DNA from: Kumtagia sp963820075
GTDB taxonomy: Bacteria; Pseudomonadota; Alphaproteobacteria; Rhizobiales; Rhizobiaceae
Length of the DNA: 64,000 nucleotides
NCBI GenBank assembly: GCA_963820075.1
Contig: CAWFYS010000006.1
Location: 434,001-498,000, forward strand
Direction of reading: 5' to 3'
This document shows, piece after piece, positions 8,051 to 17,378 of this stretch (position 1 is the stretch's first letter; every line of letters starts with the position of its first letter). The translations under genes and the position numbers were made by a program. The notes beneath the pieces were generated by a model. The model did not search any database and had not been told where the DNA came from. It saw only the letters and a program-made list of their open reading frames with translations.

Positions 8051-10112
8051 TCATTTCTCGTGAAAATGATTGTAAACCGCGCGCGCCACCAACTCCGAAA
8101 TGCCCGAAACGGCCGTTAAGTCGTCCATGGCTGCCCGGCTGACCGCCTTCGCCGTTCCGAAATGCATCAGCAGCGCGCGCTTGCGCCCCGGGCCGATGCC
8201 GGCGATCTCATCGAGCGGGTTCTTCGTCATTTCCTTCTTGCGGCGGGCCCGGTGCGAGCCGATCGCAAAGCGATGCGCCTCGTCGCGCAGGCGCTGCACG
8301 AAATAGAGCACCGGGTCGCGCACGGGCAGCATGAAGGCGTCGCGGCCCGCGACGAAGAAGCGCTCGCGGCCGGCATCGCGATCGACGCCCTTGGCCACCC
8401 CGATCGCCGAGACACGATCGGCTATGCCGAGCTTGTCCAGGATCCCGCGCACCGCCGACATCTGTCCCTGGCCGCCGTCGATCAGGATCACGTCGGGCCA
8501 GACGGGCAAACGCTCCGCCGGTCTCGTCGTCGTCCGGTGTCGTGACCGCCTGCTCTCCGCTCTCCGGCTCTTCCTTCAAAAGCCGCGAGAAGCGGCGCTC
8601 CATCACCTCGCGCATCATGCCGAAATCGTCTCCAGGCGTGATCTCGGCCGAACGGATGTTGAACTTGCGATACTGGTTCTTCACGAAGCCTTCCGGTCCG
8701 GCGACGATCATGGCGCCAACCGCATTCGTGCCCATGATGTGGGAATTGTCGTAGACTTCGATGCGCCTCGGCGTCCCGGCGAGACCGAAGGTCTGTCCCA
8801 GTCCCGCCAGAAGCCGCGCCTGGGTTGACGTCTCGGCCAGCCGCCGACGCCAGCGCCTCACGCGCATTCTGCAGGGCGTGATCGACAAGATCCTTCTTTT
8901 CGCCGCGCTTCGGCACGCTGATCTGCACCTTGTGGCCGGCCTTCGTTGCCAGCGCCTGCGCCAGGAGTTCCTGCTCTTCCACTTCCTGAGCGAGCAGGAT
9001 CGTCCTTGGACTGGGCTTGTCGTCATAGAACTGCGCGAGGAAGGAACCCAGCACCTCGCCGGCCTCCAGCACCGGATCCGCCTTCGGGAAAATAGGCGCG
9101 GTTGCCCCAGTTCTGGCCCGTGCGGAAGAAAAACACCTGGACGCAGACCTGCCCGCCCTCCTGATGCAGCGCGAAGACGTCCGCCTCCTCGACGGATTGC
9201 GGGTTGATGCCCTGGTGGCTTTGCACATGCGAAAGCGCCGCGAGGCGGTCGCGATAGATCGCGGCCCGCTCGAAATCGAGATCGTCGGACGCCTGCTGCA
9301 TCGCCGCGCCGATCTGCGTCTTCACTTGCTGACTGCGGCCGGAGAGAAAATCCTTCGCCTCACCGACGAGTTCGGCATAGTCGTCCCGCGAGATCTCGCC
9401 GGTACAGGGTGCCGAGCAGCGCTTGATCTGGAAGAGCAGGCACGGCCGTGTGCGTGTCTCGAATACCGAGTCGGTGCAGGTGCGCAGGAGAAACGCCCGC
9501 TGCAACGCATTGATCGTACGGCCCACCGCGCCCGCGGACGCGAAGGGGCCGAAATAGTCGCCCTTGCGCGAGCGCGCGCCGCGATGCTTGAAAATGCCGG
9601 GCGCGGCGTGATCGCCGGTAACGACAATATGGGGAAACGACTTGTCGTCGCGCAGCAGAACATTGAAGCGCGGCCGCAACCGCTTGATCAGATTGGCTTC
9701 CAGCAGAAGCGCCTCGATCTCGGTGCGGGTCACGACGAATTCCATCGTGACGGTCTCGCGCACCATCCGTCCGATGCGGTTCGTGTGGAAACGGCCCTGC
9801 GCGTAGTTGGCGACGCGCTTCTTCAGGCTGCGCGCCTTGCCGACATAGAGCACGTCGCCGGCGGCATTCATCATGCGGTAGACGCCGGGCGCGTTGGGCA
9901 GCCGCTTGACCAGCGTCTGGATGACATCGGCGCCGACCTTGCCGTCGGCATCGCCTGCCTGGGCGCTCCAGTCTATGGCGGTGAAGGCCACGTCCGGGCC
10001 CGTCAAGCGGAGCGGCTTCGACAACGATATCGTCGTCCTCGTCAATGTCGCTGTCCGGCAGATAGCCGGCTATGTCCTCGGACGCCGCGTCCTTCTTCGG
10101 AATAGGCGGCAT
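8051..10112 (-). pseudogene. uvrC: Excinuclease ABC subunit C, four +1 frameshifts as given
   Basis: UvrC makes both incisions in nucleotide excision repair. All domains are present but spread over different frames: GIY-YIG endonuclease (APGVYRMMNAAGDVLYVGKA), UVR motif (DLDFERAAIYRDRL), RNase H-like nuclease (IDGGQGQMSAV), and C-terminal helix-hairpin-helix (LDEIAGIGPGRKRALL). Frame changes occur near 10010, 9090, 8848 and 8515. The span of 2062 nt minus four extra bases equals 686 codons, a normal UvrC length. At 9089-9092 removing one base of an A-run restores YFPKADPVLEAGEVL. No segment is missing, so I regard the gene as probably intact in the organism. Confidence 0.9.
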
Positions 10113-10130
10113 CCTGGTAGGTCGTGCGGC

Positions 10131-10915
10131 TCATTCGACCATGCCTGTCACGTCGGGCGTCTCCCAGGCAAGATGCTGCCCGCCATCGAGCGCGATCAAT
10201 CTGGCCGGTGATCGAACGCGTCTGCCACAGATAACGGATCGTCGCCCCGAATTCGGCCAGTTCCGGCCCGCGTTTGAGGATCAGTCCGTCCAATTGGGCA
10301 GCGAAATCATCCGGATGCTGACGTTTGTTCATGAATGTCGGGCCGGGGCCGATCGCATTGACGCGGATGCGCGGCGCCAGCGCCTGCGCCATCGTCACCG
10401 TCGCGGCCCACAGTGCCGACTTCGACAGCGTGTAGGAAAAATAGCGTGGGATTGGGCCTCAGCACGCGCTGGTCGATGATGTTGACGACGAGCCCCTCGG
10501 CCTCCTCCGGCAAGCTCTCGGCAAGCGCCCTCGCCAATGCAACCGGCGCCTTGAGATGGATGGCGAAATGGCGATCCCATGTCTCCCAATTGAAATCCGT
10601 CACCTCGTCGCGTTCGAACAGTGAAGCGTTGTTGACGAGGATCGACACCGGGCCGAGCCGGCTTTCAGTCTCGCGAATAAGCCCCGCCGCCTCGGACAGG
10701 TCCGTCAAATCGGCCTCCACCACCACCGCCCTGCCACCCTTGGCGTTGATCGCTTGCGCCAGCTCGTTACCTTCCCCGCAGGACCGGTTGCAGTGGATTC
10801 CGACGCCGAAGCCGTTGCGGGCAAGGTCCTCGACGATGGCGCGGCCTATGCGCCGCGCGCCGCCTGTTACCAGAACATTGGCAAGTCCTTTGGGCAATTT
10901 CCACCCCAACCGCAT
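10131..10915 (-). pseudogene. SDR oxidoreductase resembling pteridine reductase/FolM, two +1 frameshifts as given
   Basis: The Rossmann NAD(P) motif TGGARRIGRAI lies near the N-terminus, with NNASLFERD in the middle. The serine of the classical SDR triad is replaced by Asp in NIIDQR, followed by Y-x3-K, the arrangement of pteridine reductases (PTR1/FolM) that reduce dihydrobiopterin or folates. Removing one base from the A-run at 10437-10441 restores LFSYTLSKSALW. Removing another near 10198 restores GQMIALDGGQHLAWE and the stop at 10131. The repaired length is 260 residues. It lies 18 bp upstream of uvrC on the same strand. Confidence 0.82.
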
Positions 10916-11170
10916 CGGGCGTCCGTCATGCGCTGACGTCCGGGTCCGTTTACCAAGCGTTCGTTCATCGGGCAGGAATGTGACGAGCCACCCTTGCCAC
11001 AGGCTGCGAGCAGCCGAACCCGGCGCATCCGTGGCTGCAATATAAGGTGTCGAAACCCTTGCACCAAGCCGGTTCGAGCAGCGCGCGCCGAGGTTGCTGA
11101 CAGCGCTCGTTGCCGGGATGCAACGACCGGCTCCCCCTCTCCGCCTTAGTCCGAGTTCGGAGCCCCGCGG

Positions 11171-11767
11171 TCAGGCCGGCAAATATTGCTTCAGGTCGGG
11201 AAAGCGTTCGTCGAAGCGCGCCGCCCAGCGCTTCAGCTTCACCCGGCCGCGCTCCCATTGACCGGCGAACCGCAGATCCAGATAGCCAAGGGCGGCGCGC
11301 AGCGCGATATGTCCGGCGGTCGGCTTCTTGCCGAGCCTGGGCGGGGCGTCATTCAGCCGGTCCAGCGCGCGAACCGCCTTCGACCACTGCAGGTCGAGCC
11401 AGGGCTGGTGCACCTTCTCGGCCGGCCGCATGCGGCGCTCATACACATGCGCCAACAGGCAATCGCAAATGCCGTCGGCGAGCGCCTCCAGAAGCTCGGC
11501 GTCGAGCCGCTTGGCCGGATTGCGCGGAAACAATGCGTTGCCGGAAATACGATTGAGATACTGGGTGATGGCGCGGCTGTCGTAGACCGGCTGGCCGTCA
11601 TCGGTCACGACGCACGGAATCTTGCCGAGCGGATTCACGGAGGTGAGTTCGGGCGACTGCGGTCCGGTCTCGATCCTCACGGCCTCCAGTGCGATTCCCG
11701 CCTGTGCCGCCGCCATGCGCACCTTGGCGCTGTAGGGCGAAGCAGGCGCGTACAATACCTTTGGCAT
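11171..11767 (-). CDS. Glutathione S-transferase family protein
   Basis: 198 residues from the ATG at 11767, which has GGAG nine bases upstream; a TTG five codons earlier is less likely. The N-terminal thioredoxin fold has YAPASPYSAKVRMAAAQAG, the cis-Pro segment NPLGKIPCVV and the glutathione-contact stretch YDSRAITQYL. A helical C-terminal domain ends LKRWAARFDERFPDLK. Cytosolic; substrate unknown. It appears to be a single gene downstream of the HxlR regulator. Confidence 0.9.
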   Translation of the reverse strand: MPKVLYAPASPYSAKVRMAAAQAGIALEAVRIETGPQSPELTSVNPLGKIPCVVTDDGQPVYDSRAITQYLNRISGNALFPRNPAKRLDAELLEALADGICDCLLAHVYERRMRPAEKVHQPWLDLQWSKAVRALDRLNDAPPRLGKKPTAGHIALRAALGYLDLRFAGQWERGRVKLKRWAARFDERFPDLKQYLPA

Positions 11768-11886
11768 CTCTGGAAGCTCCAATCCGATCGCCGGCGAAGC
11801 TATGGCGAGACATGCGCCGAAGCAACCCGCAGGCAGGCTGGCGGCAACAGGGTTCTGCTGTCCCTCGAATCAAAAAATGGCAAGGG

Positions 11887-12579
11887 TCACGCCACCGCCC
11901 GCGAGCCGGGCGCGAAGCCGCTCAGCCCAAGCCATTTCTGTATGGCCTCCGCGACGGGCCTGTCGCCCTCGAGTTCCAGGTCGCCCGCGCTGAGCGCGGC
12001 CGGAATCCGGACCATTCCCATCCAGATCGCCGTCATGGTGTAAAGCGAGCTGCGAACCAGCAGATTGATCTCGTAACCGGGGTCGAAACCGCACAGGTCG
12101 ACCTCGCCATCCTCGACCACCAGCCACCAGTTCCTCTGCGCGTCCGGTAATTCGGGGTACTGAAACTGAATCGTGCAGCGCCGTGGCGGCAGCGGCTGCG
12201 GATTGAGCCTGCGGCGAATGTCCCACATAAGCAGCGACGGATCGAGATTCTTCAGCGAAAGGCGCGATTCGACCCAGCGATGCCCCCAAAATCCCATCGA
12301 CATGACGATGGGATTCAGTTCCTCGCCTGCCGAGGTGAGCTCATATTCGAGTACGCCCGAGTCGCGCGGAACGGCCGCGATGACGCCGGCTTTTTCCAAT
12401 TCTTTCAGGCGCTTGGAGAGAAGTGCGGGAGACATCCGGGGCACGCCCCGGCGAAGGTCGTTGAACCGCCTCGACCCGCACAGAAGCTCACGGATCACCA
12501 GCACCGTCCAGCGCGTGCACAGGATCTCGGCCGCCATCGAGACGGGGCAGAATTGCCCGTATCCAGCTCGTTCCTCCAT
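11887..12579 (-). CDS. HxlR-family transcriptional regulator with C-terminal extension
   Basis: 230 residues. The first about 105 form an HxlR winged helix: CPVSMAAEILCTRWTVLVIR, then GSRRFNDLRRGVPRMSPALL and LKELEKAGVI. HxlR proteins are about 110-130 residues, so the remaining about 120 residues are an added domain with a hydrophobic, Trp-rich core (NWWLVVEDGEVDLCGFDPG). It may be an SCP2-like ligand-binding domain. The gene is divergent from the acyl-CoA dehydrogenase-like gene with about 200 bp between starts, so it is a good candidate regulator of that gene. Confidence 0.87.
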   Translation of the reverse strand: MEERAGYGQFCPVSMAAEILCTRWTVLVIRELLCGSRRFNDLRRGVPRMSPALLSKRLKELEKAGVIAAVPRDSGVLEYELTSAGEELNPIVMSMGFWGHRWVESRLSLKNLDPSLLMWDIRRRLNPQPLPPRRCTIQFQYPELPDAQRNWWLVVEDGEVDLCGFDPGYEINLLVRSSLYTMTAIWMGMVRIPAALSAGDLELEGDRPVAEAIQKWLGLSGFAPGSRAVA

Positions 12580-12776
12580 GCCGCCTCCAAGGGTAAAGCC
12601 ATGGGAGGATAATAGCGATCAGCACTCCTGCCAAGCATGGGAGCCCATCGGCCCGCGCGCCAGCCCCAATGCAAGGCAAGATCGGCGAAATTCGGTACAG
12701 TTCCTGAACTTGCCTGCCGGGCCGGACTATCCGAACCTTGGCCAGACGGCAAAAACCGCCGAAGGAGAAACTCGCA

Positions 12777-13935
12777 ATGTCCAGTCCCGTAAAAACGAAT
12801 ACTGCCAGACTCCCGAGCAAGGATATTGCGGCAACGGCGCGCCTGCTCGGCATGGAGTTCGCCAAGCGCGCCGCCGACGCCGACGAGAACGACCGCTTCG
12901 TTGCCGAGAACTACGAAGCCTTGAAGAACGCCGGCCTGGTCGAAGCGGGCGTGCCTGCCGAGCTTGGCGGCGGCGGCGCGGATATCGCCGAACTGGCCGC
13001 GATGCTGCGCGAGCTTGGCCACCACTGCGGCTCGACGGCACTGGCATTTTCCATGCACACCCACCAGGTGGCGATTCCCGCCTGGCGCTGGCGACACCAG
13101 AAGGTCGCGGCGGTCGAACCGCTGCTGAAGCGGATCGCCAACGAGCGCATCGTGCTTTTGTCGAGCGGCGGCTCCGACTGGATCGCCGGCTCCGGCAAGG
13201 CGGAAAAGGTCGATGGCGGCTATCGGATAACCGCACGCAAGGTTTTCACCTCCGGAGCCGCCGCCGGCAACGTGCTGATGACCGGCGCGGTCGTCCAATC
13301 CGAAGGAGAGCCCGACGCGGTGATCCATTTTCCCGTGCCCATGGCCGCTCCGGGCGTGACCATACTCGACACCTGGCACAGCCTCGGCATGCGCGGTACC
13401 GGATCGAACGACGTCATGATCGAGGGGCTATTCGTGCCGGACGCCAGCGTGGCCGTGTCCCGCAAGAGCGGCGAATGGCACCCGCTGTTCCAGATCATCG
13501 CGACGATCGCGTTCCCGCTGATCTACGCCGCCTATCTGGGCGTCGCCGAAAGCGCCCGCGACATCGCGATCGGTCTGGCCAGGAACAAGCGGCCGTCGCA
13601 CCACGCATTGCACCTCGCCGGCGAGATGGATACGGCGTTGCGGGCAGCGCAACTCGCGCATCGCTGGATGGTCGAAATCGCGGAACGCAACGCACCGTCG
13701 GCCGAATTCGATCAACGAGGTAATGATCGGGCGGACGCTGGTGGCCAAGAATGCAATCAGGGCGGTTGAACTGGCGATGGAAGTTGCCGGCGGCGCCAGC
13801 TTCTATCGCAGCAACGGACTGGAGCGCTGTTTCCGCGATATTCAGGGTGCGCGCTTCCACCCGCTGCAAGCCGGGCCTCAGGCCGAATATGCCGGCGCAA
13901 CCGCGCTCGGGCTGCCGACCGCGACCATTTTCTGA
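12777..13935 (+). pseudogene. Acyl-CoA dehydrogenase-family flavoprotein, one +1 frameshift as given
   Basis: The frame from ATG 12777 (AAGGAGAAACTCGCA just upstream) encodes an acyl-CoA dehydrogenase fold: N-terminal helices with GVPAELGGGGADIAELAAML, a beta domain with LSSGGSDWIAGSGKAE and LGMRGTGSNDVMIEGLFVP, and helices of the C-terminal domain. Near 13706 the frame shifts. Removing one base gives SAESINEVMIGRTLVAKNA and continues to FHPLQAGPQAEYAG and the stop at 13935, 385 residues in total. The catalytic base and substrate cannot be assigned; desulfurisation-type (SfnC/DszC-like) monooxygenases share this fold. Divergent from the HxlR regulator. Confidence 0.85.
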
Positions 13936-14002
13936 TTGTCCGGTTGCTTGCAACAGGCGATGCCGCGCGAAACTCAGGCAAGCGCGGCATCGGCCCAGGC
14001 CC

Positions 14003-14752
14003 TCAGCCGCCGCGCATCGGCGGCATGACCACCTTGTCGATAGAACAGGCACGGCGGTCTATTTCGGGGCAGTCGCGAAAGCCGAGTTCCTTCGTCATGC
14101 AGATTCGGACCTCGCGCAGGTAGCGGTGATCGCAAGTGACGGCGACACCCTTCGCCTTCAAGCCCGGATTAGCCTGGAGGAACGCCTGCTCCGCCTCGCC
14201 GGGACGCAGCGTGCGATAGTCTTCAAGGCGGCGGAATTGCTCGGGCACCACGACCCTCTCGCGCGCCTGCCGCACGACCTTGAAATAATCGGACTGCGGC
14301 AGGCCGGAACACGCGCCGTGCTTGCGCCATTGATGCCGGATCAAGCCCGCCGATGGCATGATGTCATAGAGGGAGCGCAGTGTTTCGCTGGCGACCTCCC
14401 TGTCCGTCGCGGCGCAATCGGCCGGAAAGCCGCGCTCGAACTGCGGCCAAAGCCCATGCACGACGAAAGCGTAGGGACGGCCGGCGTCGCATTGCTGAGG
14501 ATTGGCATTGTCGCCCTCGGCCTCGCAATAGCTTGGCGACCAGGAAAGCGACAGGACGTAGAAATCGAAGCCGGTTCCTCGGGGAACGACCGCTCCGACC
14601 GTTTCAACCGCGGGGCCGTTCTTTCCGGCGTCGGCCTGCTGCTCGCAGCCCGCCAGCGCCAGCAACGCCGCAAGCAATATTATAAGCGCCAATGGCTTGC
14701 GCGCCAGCGGCGTGCCGGACAACACCACCCTATTCAGCGCAGGACGCGGCAC
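14003..14752 (-). CDS. Ribonuclease T2-family lipoprotein
   Basis: 249 residues. RNase T2 enzymes cleave RNA through a 2',3'-cyclic phosphate and in Gram-negatives act in the periplasm. Both conserved active-site blocks are present: CAS I as FVVHGLWPQ (His99) and CAS II as IRHQWRKHGACSG (His140, His145). The N-terminus has a hydrophobic signal ending in the lipobox LALAGC (Cys36), so the protein is likely membrane-anchored in the periplasm. The start overlaps the preceding secreted-protein gene by 19 bp, suggesting co-translation. Cysteines typical of the family are retained. Confidence 0.93.
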   Translation of the reverse strand: MPRPALNRVVLSGTPLARKPLALIILLAALLALAGCEQQADAGKNGPAVETVGAVVPRGTGFDFYVLSLSWSPSYCEAEGDNANPQQCDAGRPYAFVVHGLWPQFERGFPADCAATDREVASETLRSLYDIMPSAGLIRHQWRKHGACSGLPQSDYFKVVRQARERVVVPEQFRRLEDYRTLRPGEAEQAFLQANPGLKAKGVAVTCDHRYLREVRICMTKELGFRDCPEIDRRACSIDKVVMPPMRGG

Positions 14753-15201
14753 CGTCCGTTATAGACGAACCAGCGGTCGAAGCCCGACACGCAGAATTCG
14801 ACGTTCCTGCCGACGCCGGCAAAGCCCATGCGGCCCTCGATGAGATACCAGATATCGTGATGGCTGCCGTCCGACAAAACCACGGTCGCGCCGCAATAGC
14901 GGCGGGAGATCGGCCAATCCTCGCTCTCGGGAATGTAGCGATGCTCATAAATGCCGCGGAAATCCCGTATGGCCACGTTCGGGAGGTTCGGCACGTTCCT
15001 GACCTGATGGTTGAAGCGCGAGGAGATCCTGTTGAGGAACCCCCGGTCGGCGCAAGGGCCCGCCGCGTAGGGGACGCCCTTCGAGGGGCCGCCCTTGGAA
15101 GGGCCGACGCTGACAAGATCGGCGGCCTGCGACGCCGACGCCCAGATCAATCCACCAAGAGCCAGCGCGGCCACGCCCAGCGCTCTGACGACATGCGACA
15201 T
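14734..15201 (-). CDS. Secreted hypothetical protein
   Basis: 155 residues with a clear signal peptide (ALGVAALALGGLIWASASQA, cleavage after AQA/ASQAA near residue 26). The mature part has a short GPSKGGPSKG repeat, four cysteines (one in CADRGF, one in RRYCGATVV, two near the end in FCVSGF and NGRCRVLR) and many aromatics, consistent with a small disulfide-bonded periplasmic protein. I do not recognise a characterised family. Its end overlaps the RNase T2 gene by 19 bp, so the two periplasmic products are probably made together. Confidence 0.78.
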   Translation of the reverse strand: MSHVVRALGVAALALGGLIWASASQAADLVSVGPSKGGPSKGVPYAAGPCADRGFLNRISSRFNHQVRNVPNLPNVAIRDFRGIYEHRYIPESEDWPISRRYCGATVVLSDGSHHDIWYLIEGRMGFAGVGRNVEFCVSGFDRWFVYNGRCRVLR

Positions 15202-15398
15202 GGTGCCCTCTCGAAGCGATCCTGAAGTTTCAGCAATGCCTGATTTACCATGCGCAAAGCTTGGGCAAGGGTCAAGCGCTCGACCGGCTGCGAAGCTGCA
15301 ATCGCACCGGGCCGGCCGGCGAGTTGGATTCCAGGCTTAATTTGGGGTGAATTCAGCGTTGCGGCCGCGCCGCCAGACGCGACGCCCGCCATTGGGCA

Positions 15399-16250
15399 TC
15401 ATGCCTCGCCGGCCAGCCATTCCAGCGACCATTGCGCGCCCGGTGATTCGGCCAGCGCCGCCTTCAGTATCGGCAGCAGCACACGCAACTCCCCCTCCAG
15501 CGTGTAGGGTGGGTTTACGATGATCATGCCGGCAGTGTCGAAGCGAGGTTCGTTCGAGGGCGGGCGAATGCCGAAGCGGATATCGAGGATTTTCGGAATG
15601 CCGGACTTGCGAAGGTTCTCGGCAAACCGCGCGGCCGCCGCGTGATCCTTGATCGGGTACCAGAGCGCGTAGATGCCGGCTGGCCAGCGCCTGCACGCCT
15701 TCATCAGGCCCGTGGCCAGCCTGTCGAATTCGCCAGCCTGCTCGAAGGGCGGATCGACCAGCACCAGCCCGCGCTTCTCCTTGGGCGGCAGATGAGCGCC
15801 GAGCGCCAGCCAGCCGTCGAGTTCGATGACGCGCACCTGGTGGTCGCCGGCAAACAGGTCGCCGAGATCCCCGGCATCCTCGGGATGAAGCTCGATCGCG
15901 GTCAGCCGGTCCTGGCGGCGCAGCAGGCCGCGCACGATGAGGGGCGAGCCGGGATAGTGCTTGAGACCGCCGCCGGGGTTGGCGGCGGCAACCGCGTCCA
16001 GATAAGGCGCCATCAGCCCGGAGGCCGCGCCTTGCGCCGGCATGTCGAGAAGCCGGCCGATGCCGCCGCGCCATTCGCCCGTCCTCTGCGCGGCCATTCC
16101 GGAAAGGTCGTAAAGGCCAGCACCGGCATGCGTGTCGATCACGCGAAAGGGCTTGTCCTTCAGCTTCAGGTATTCGATCAGCCGGGCAAGCACGACATGC
16201 TTGATTACGTCAGCGAAATTGCCGGCATGGAAGGCGTGGCGGTAGTTCAC
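15399..16250 (-). CDS. rlmJ: 23S rRNA (adenine(2030)-N6)-methyltransferase RlmJ
   Basis: 283 residues, the usual length. RlmJ methylates A2030 of 23S rRNA. Signatures are the N-terminal MNYRHAFHAGNFADVIKH, the SAM-binding motif VIDTHAGAGLYDL, and the catalytic N6-methyltransferase motif LVDPPFEQ. The gene overlaps the upstream small membrane-protein gene by 4 bp and is last of a minus-strand run pepA-holC-membrane protein-rlmJ. Confidence 0.95.
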   Translation of the reverse strand: MNYRHAFHAGNFADVIKHVVLARLIEYLKLKDKPFRVIDTHAGAGLYDLSGMAAQRTGEWRGGIGRLLDMPAQGAASGLMAPYLDAVAAANPGGGLKHYPGSPLIVRGLLRRQDRLTAIELHPEDAGDLGDLFAGDHQVRVIELDGWLALGAHLPPKEKRGLVLVDPPFEQAGEFDRLATGLMKACRRWPAGIYALWYPIKDHAAAARFAENLRKSGIPKILDIRFGIRPPSNEPRFDTAGMIIVNPPYTLEGELRVLLPILKAALAESPGAQWSLEWLAGEA

Positions 16251-16921
16251 GCGCCGCCTGCCGCGCCCCTGCCCCAGCGCGGCCCGGGTGGCTGTTGGTC
16301 GCCGCCTCCGTTACCGCGGCCACCGCGCCGAAACGACATCATGAAGCCAATGAAGCCGACCGCCATAAGCGAGAAGCCGATCGGCTGCGCCCGCTCGTCA
16401 TAGGCGACACCACCACCCCGAAGCCGAAGATCGACGGAACGCAGCTCGACTCCCTCGGCATCACCCGTCCCGACCGTGAAGGTGTAGACGCCGTCCTCGA
16501 CCTCGGAAATCGTGCCGGCGGGCAGGCGCCATAGCTGGTTCAGGGCTTGCGGCGACTCCTCCAACTTCTCGGCCTCCGAGAGGTCGAGGCTTCGGGCAAG
16601 CACGGTGCGTCCTTGGGTCGCCGCGGTTATGGTAAGAACGCTCTGGCCGTCCGGCGGGCCCGCAACCACAGCGGTCATATCGATATATGCTTCGACCGGT
16701 GCGTCGGCGGACCCCAATTGGGTATCGACGGGCCGGAAACCCGTCGCTGCCTCCTTGACCCGCCAAGTCCCTATCTCGTGGCCGGCCAGATTGCGTGCCG
16801 CCCACGGATAGGCAAATCCGATCGCCGCGCCGCCCAGGAAGATGATCAGGAAAACAATACGCATCAGCATGGCACGGAGACCGTCCGCGCGTCGGCTTTT
16901 TGGCATGGAGGTTCGCCTCAT
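16247..16921 (-). CDS. Hypothetical inner-membrane protein with two membrane helices
   Basis: 224 residues; the start could instead be at Met18, just before the first hydrophobic segment (RIVFLIIFLGGAAIGFAYPW). A periplasmic domain of about 130 residues follows, then a second hydrophobic segment (GFSLMAVGFIGFMMSF) and a Gly/Pro/Arg-rich cytoplasmic tail. No characterised domain is recognised. Starts and stops overlap by 4 bp with both neighbours (holC upstream, rlmJ downstream), so it is part of a tightly coupled operon. Confidence 0.75.
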   Translation of the reverse strand: MRRTSMPKSRRADGLRAMLMRIVFLIIFLGGAAIGFAYPWAARNLAGHEIGTWRVKEAATGFRPVDTQLGSADAPVEAYIDMTAVVAGPPDGQSVLTITAATQGRTVLARSLDLSEAEKLEESPQALNQLWRLPAGTISEVEDGVYTFTVGTGDAEGVELRSVDLRLRGGGVAYDERAQPIGFSLMAVGFIGFMMSFRRGGRGNGGGDQQPPGPRWGRGAAGGA

Positions 16922-17367
16922 CCCTTGCGCTCCCAGCGACGTTCAGGGGTCTGCTGCCAATAGGTCACGGCATTTCCGGCGGCCTTCTGCACCTTCCACT
17001 GGACCCGCGCGGCCTCGACCTGAGCGTTGTCGTGGCCGTCGAACATGAAGACGAGACGGTCATAGGCGTCGGCCGGCGACGGACTGGCGCCGTCGACGAC
17101 GAAACACACCGTCGCGCGGTTGCGATTATCCTGCCCCGTCGTCAGCAGCACGGGCTGCGCTTCGGCATGGGGGTCGCGGTCGGTGCCGTGAGCAAGAAAC
17201 AAATCATCGCGGAACGTCCACAGATGGCTGTCGAGACCGTCGCGCCGCTCTTCGCTGCCGGTCCGCACCAGGGCGCGCCAGCCGCGCTGCAGCGTCTTTT
17301 CCAGAAGCCCCGGCAGCGCGTCCTCCAGAGTGGATTCGGTCAGGTGGTAAAAAAGAATTTCGGCCAT
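16918..17367 (-). CDS. holC: DNA polymerase III subunit chi
   Basis: 149 residues. Chi links the clamp loader to single-stranded-DNA-binding protein. The family start AEILFYHLTESTLEDALPGL, the RALVRTGSEERRDGLDSHLW block and the late RLVFMFDGHD segment are all present. It lies 11 bp downstream of pepA, an association seen in many proteobacteria, and overlaps the next gene by 4 bp. Confidence 0.93.
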   Translation of the reverse strand: MAEILFYHLTESTLEDALPGLLEKTLQRGWRALVRTGSEERRDGLDSHLWTFRDDLFLAHGTDRDPHAEAQPVLLTTGQDNRNRATVCFVVDGASPSPADAYDRLVFMFDGHDNAQVEAARVQWKVQKAAGNAVTYWQQTPERRWERKG

Positions 17368-17378
17368 GCCGCTCCGCT

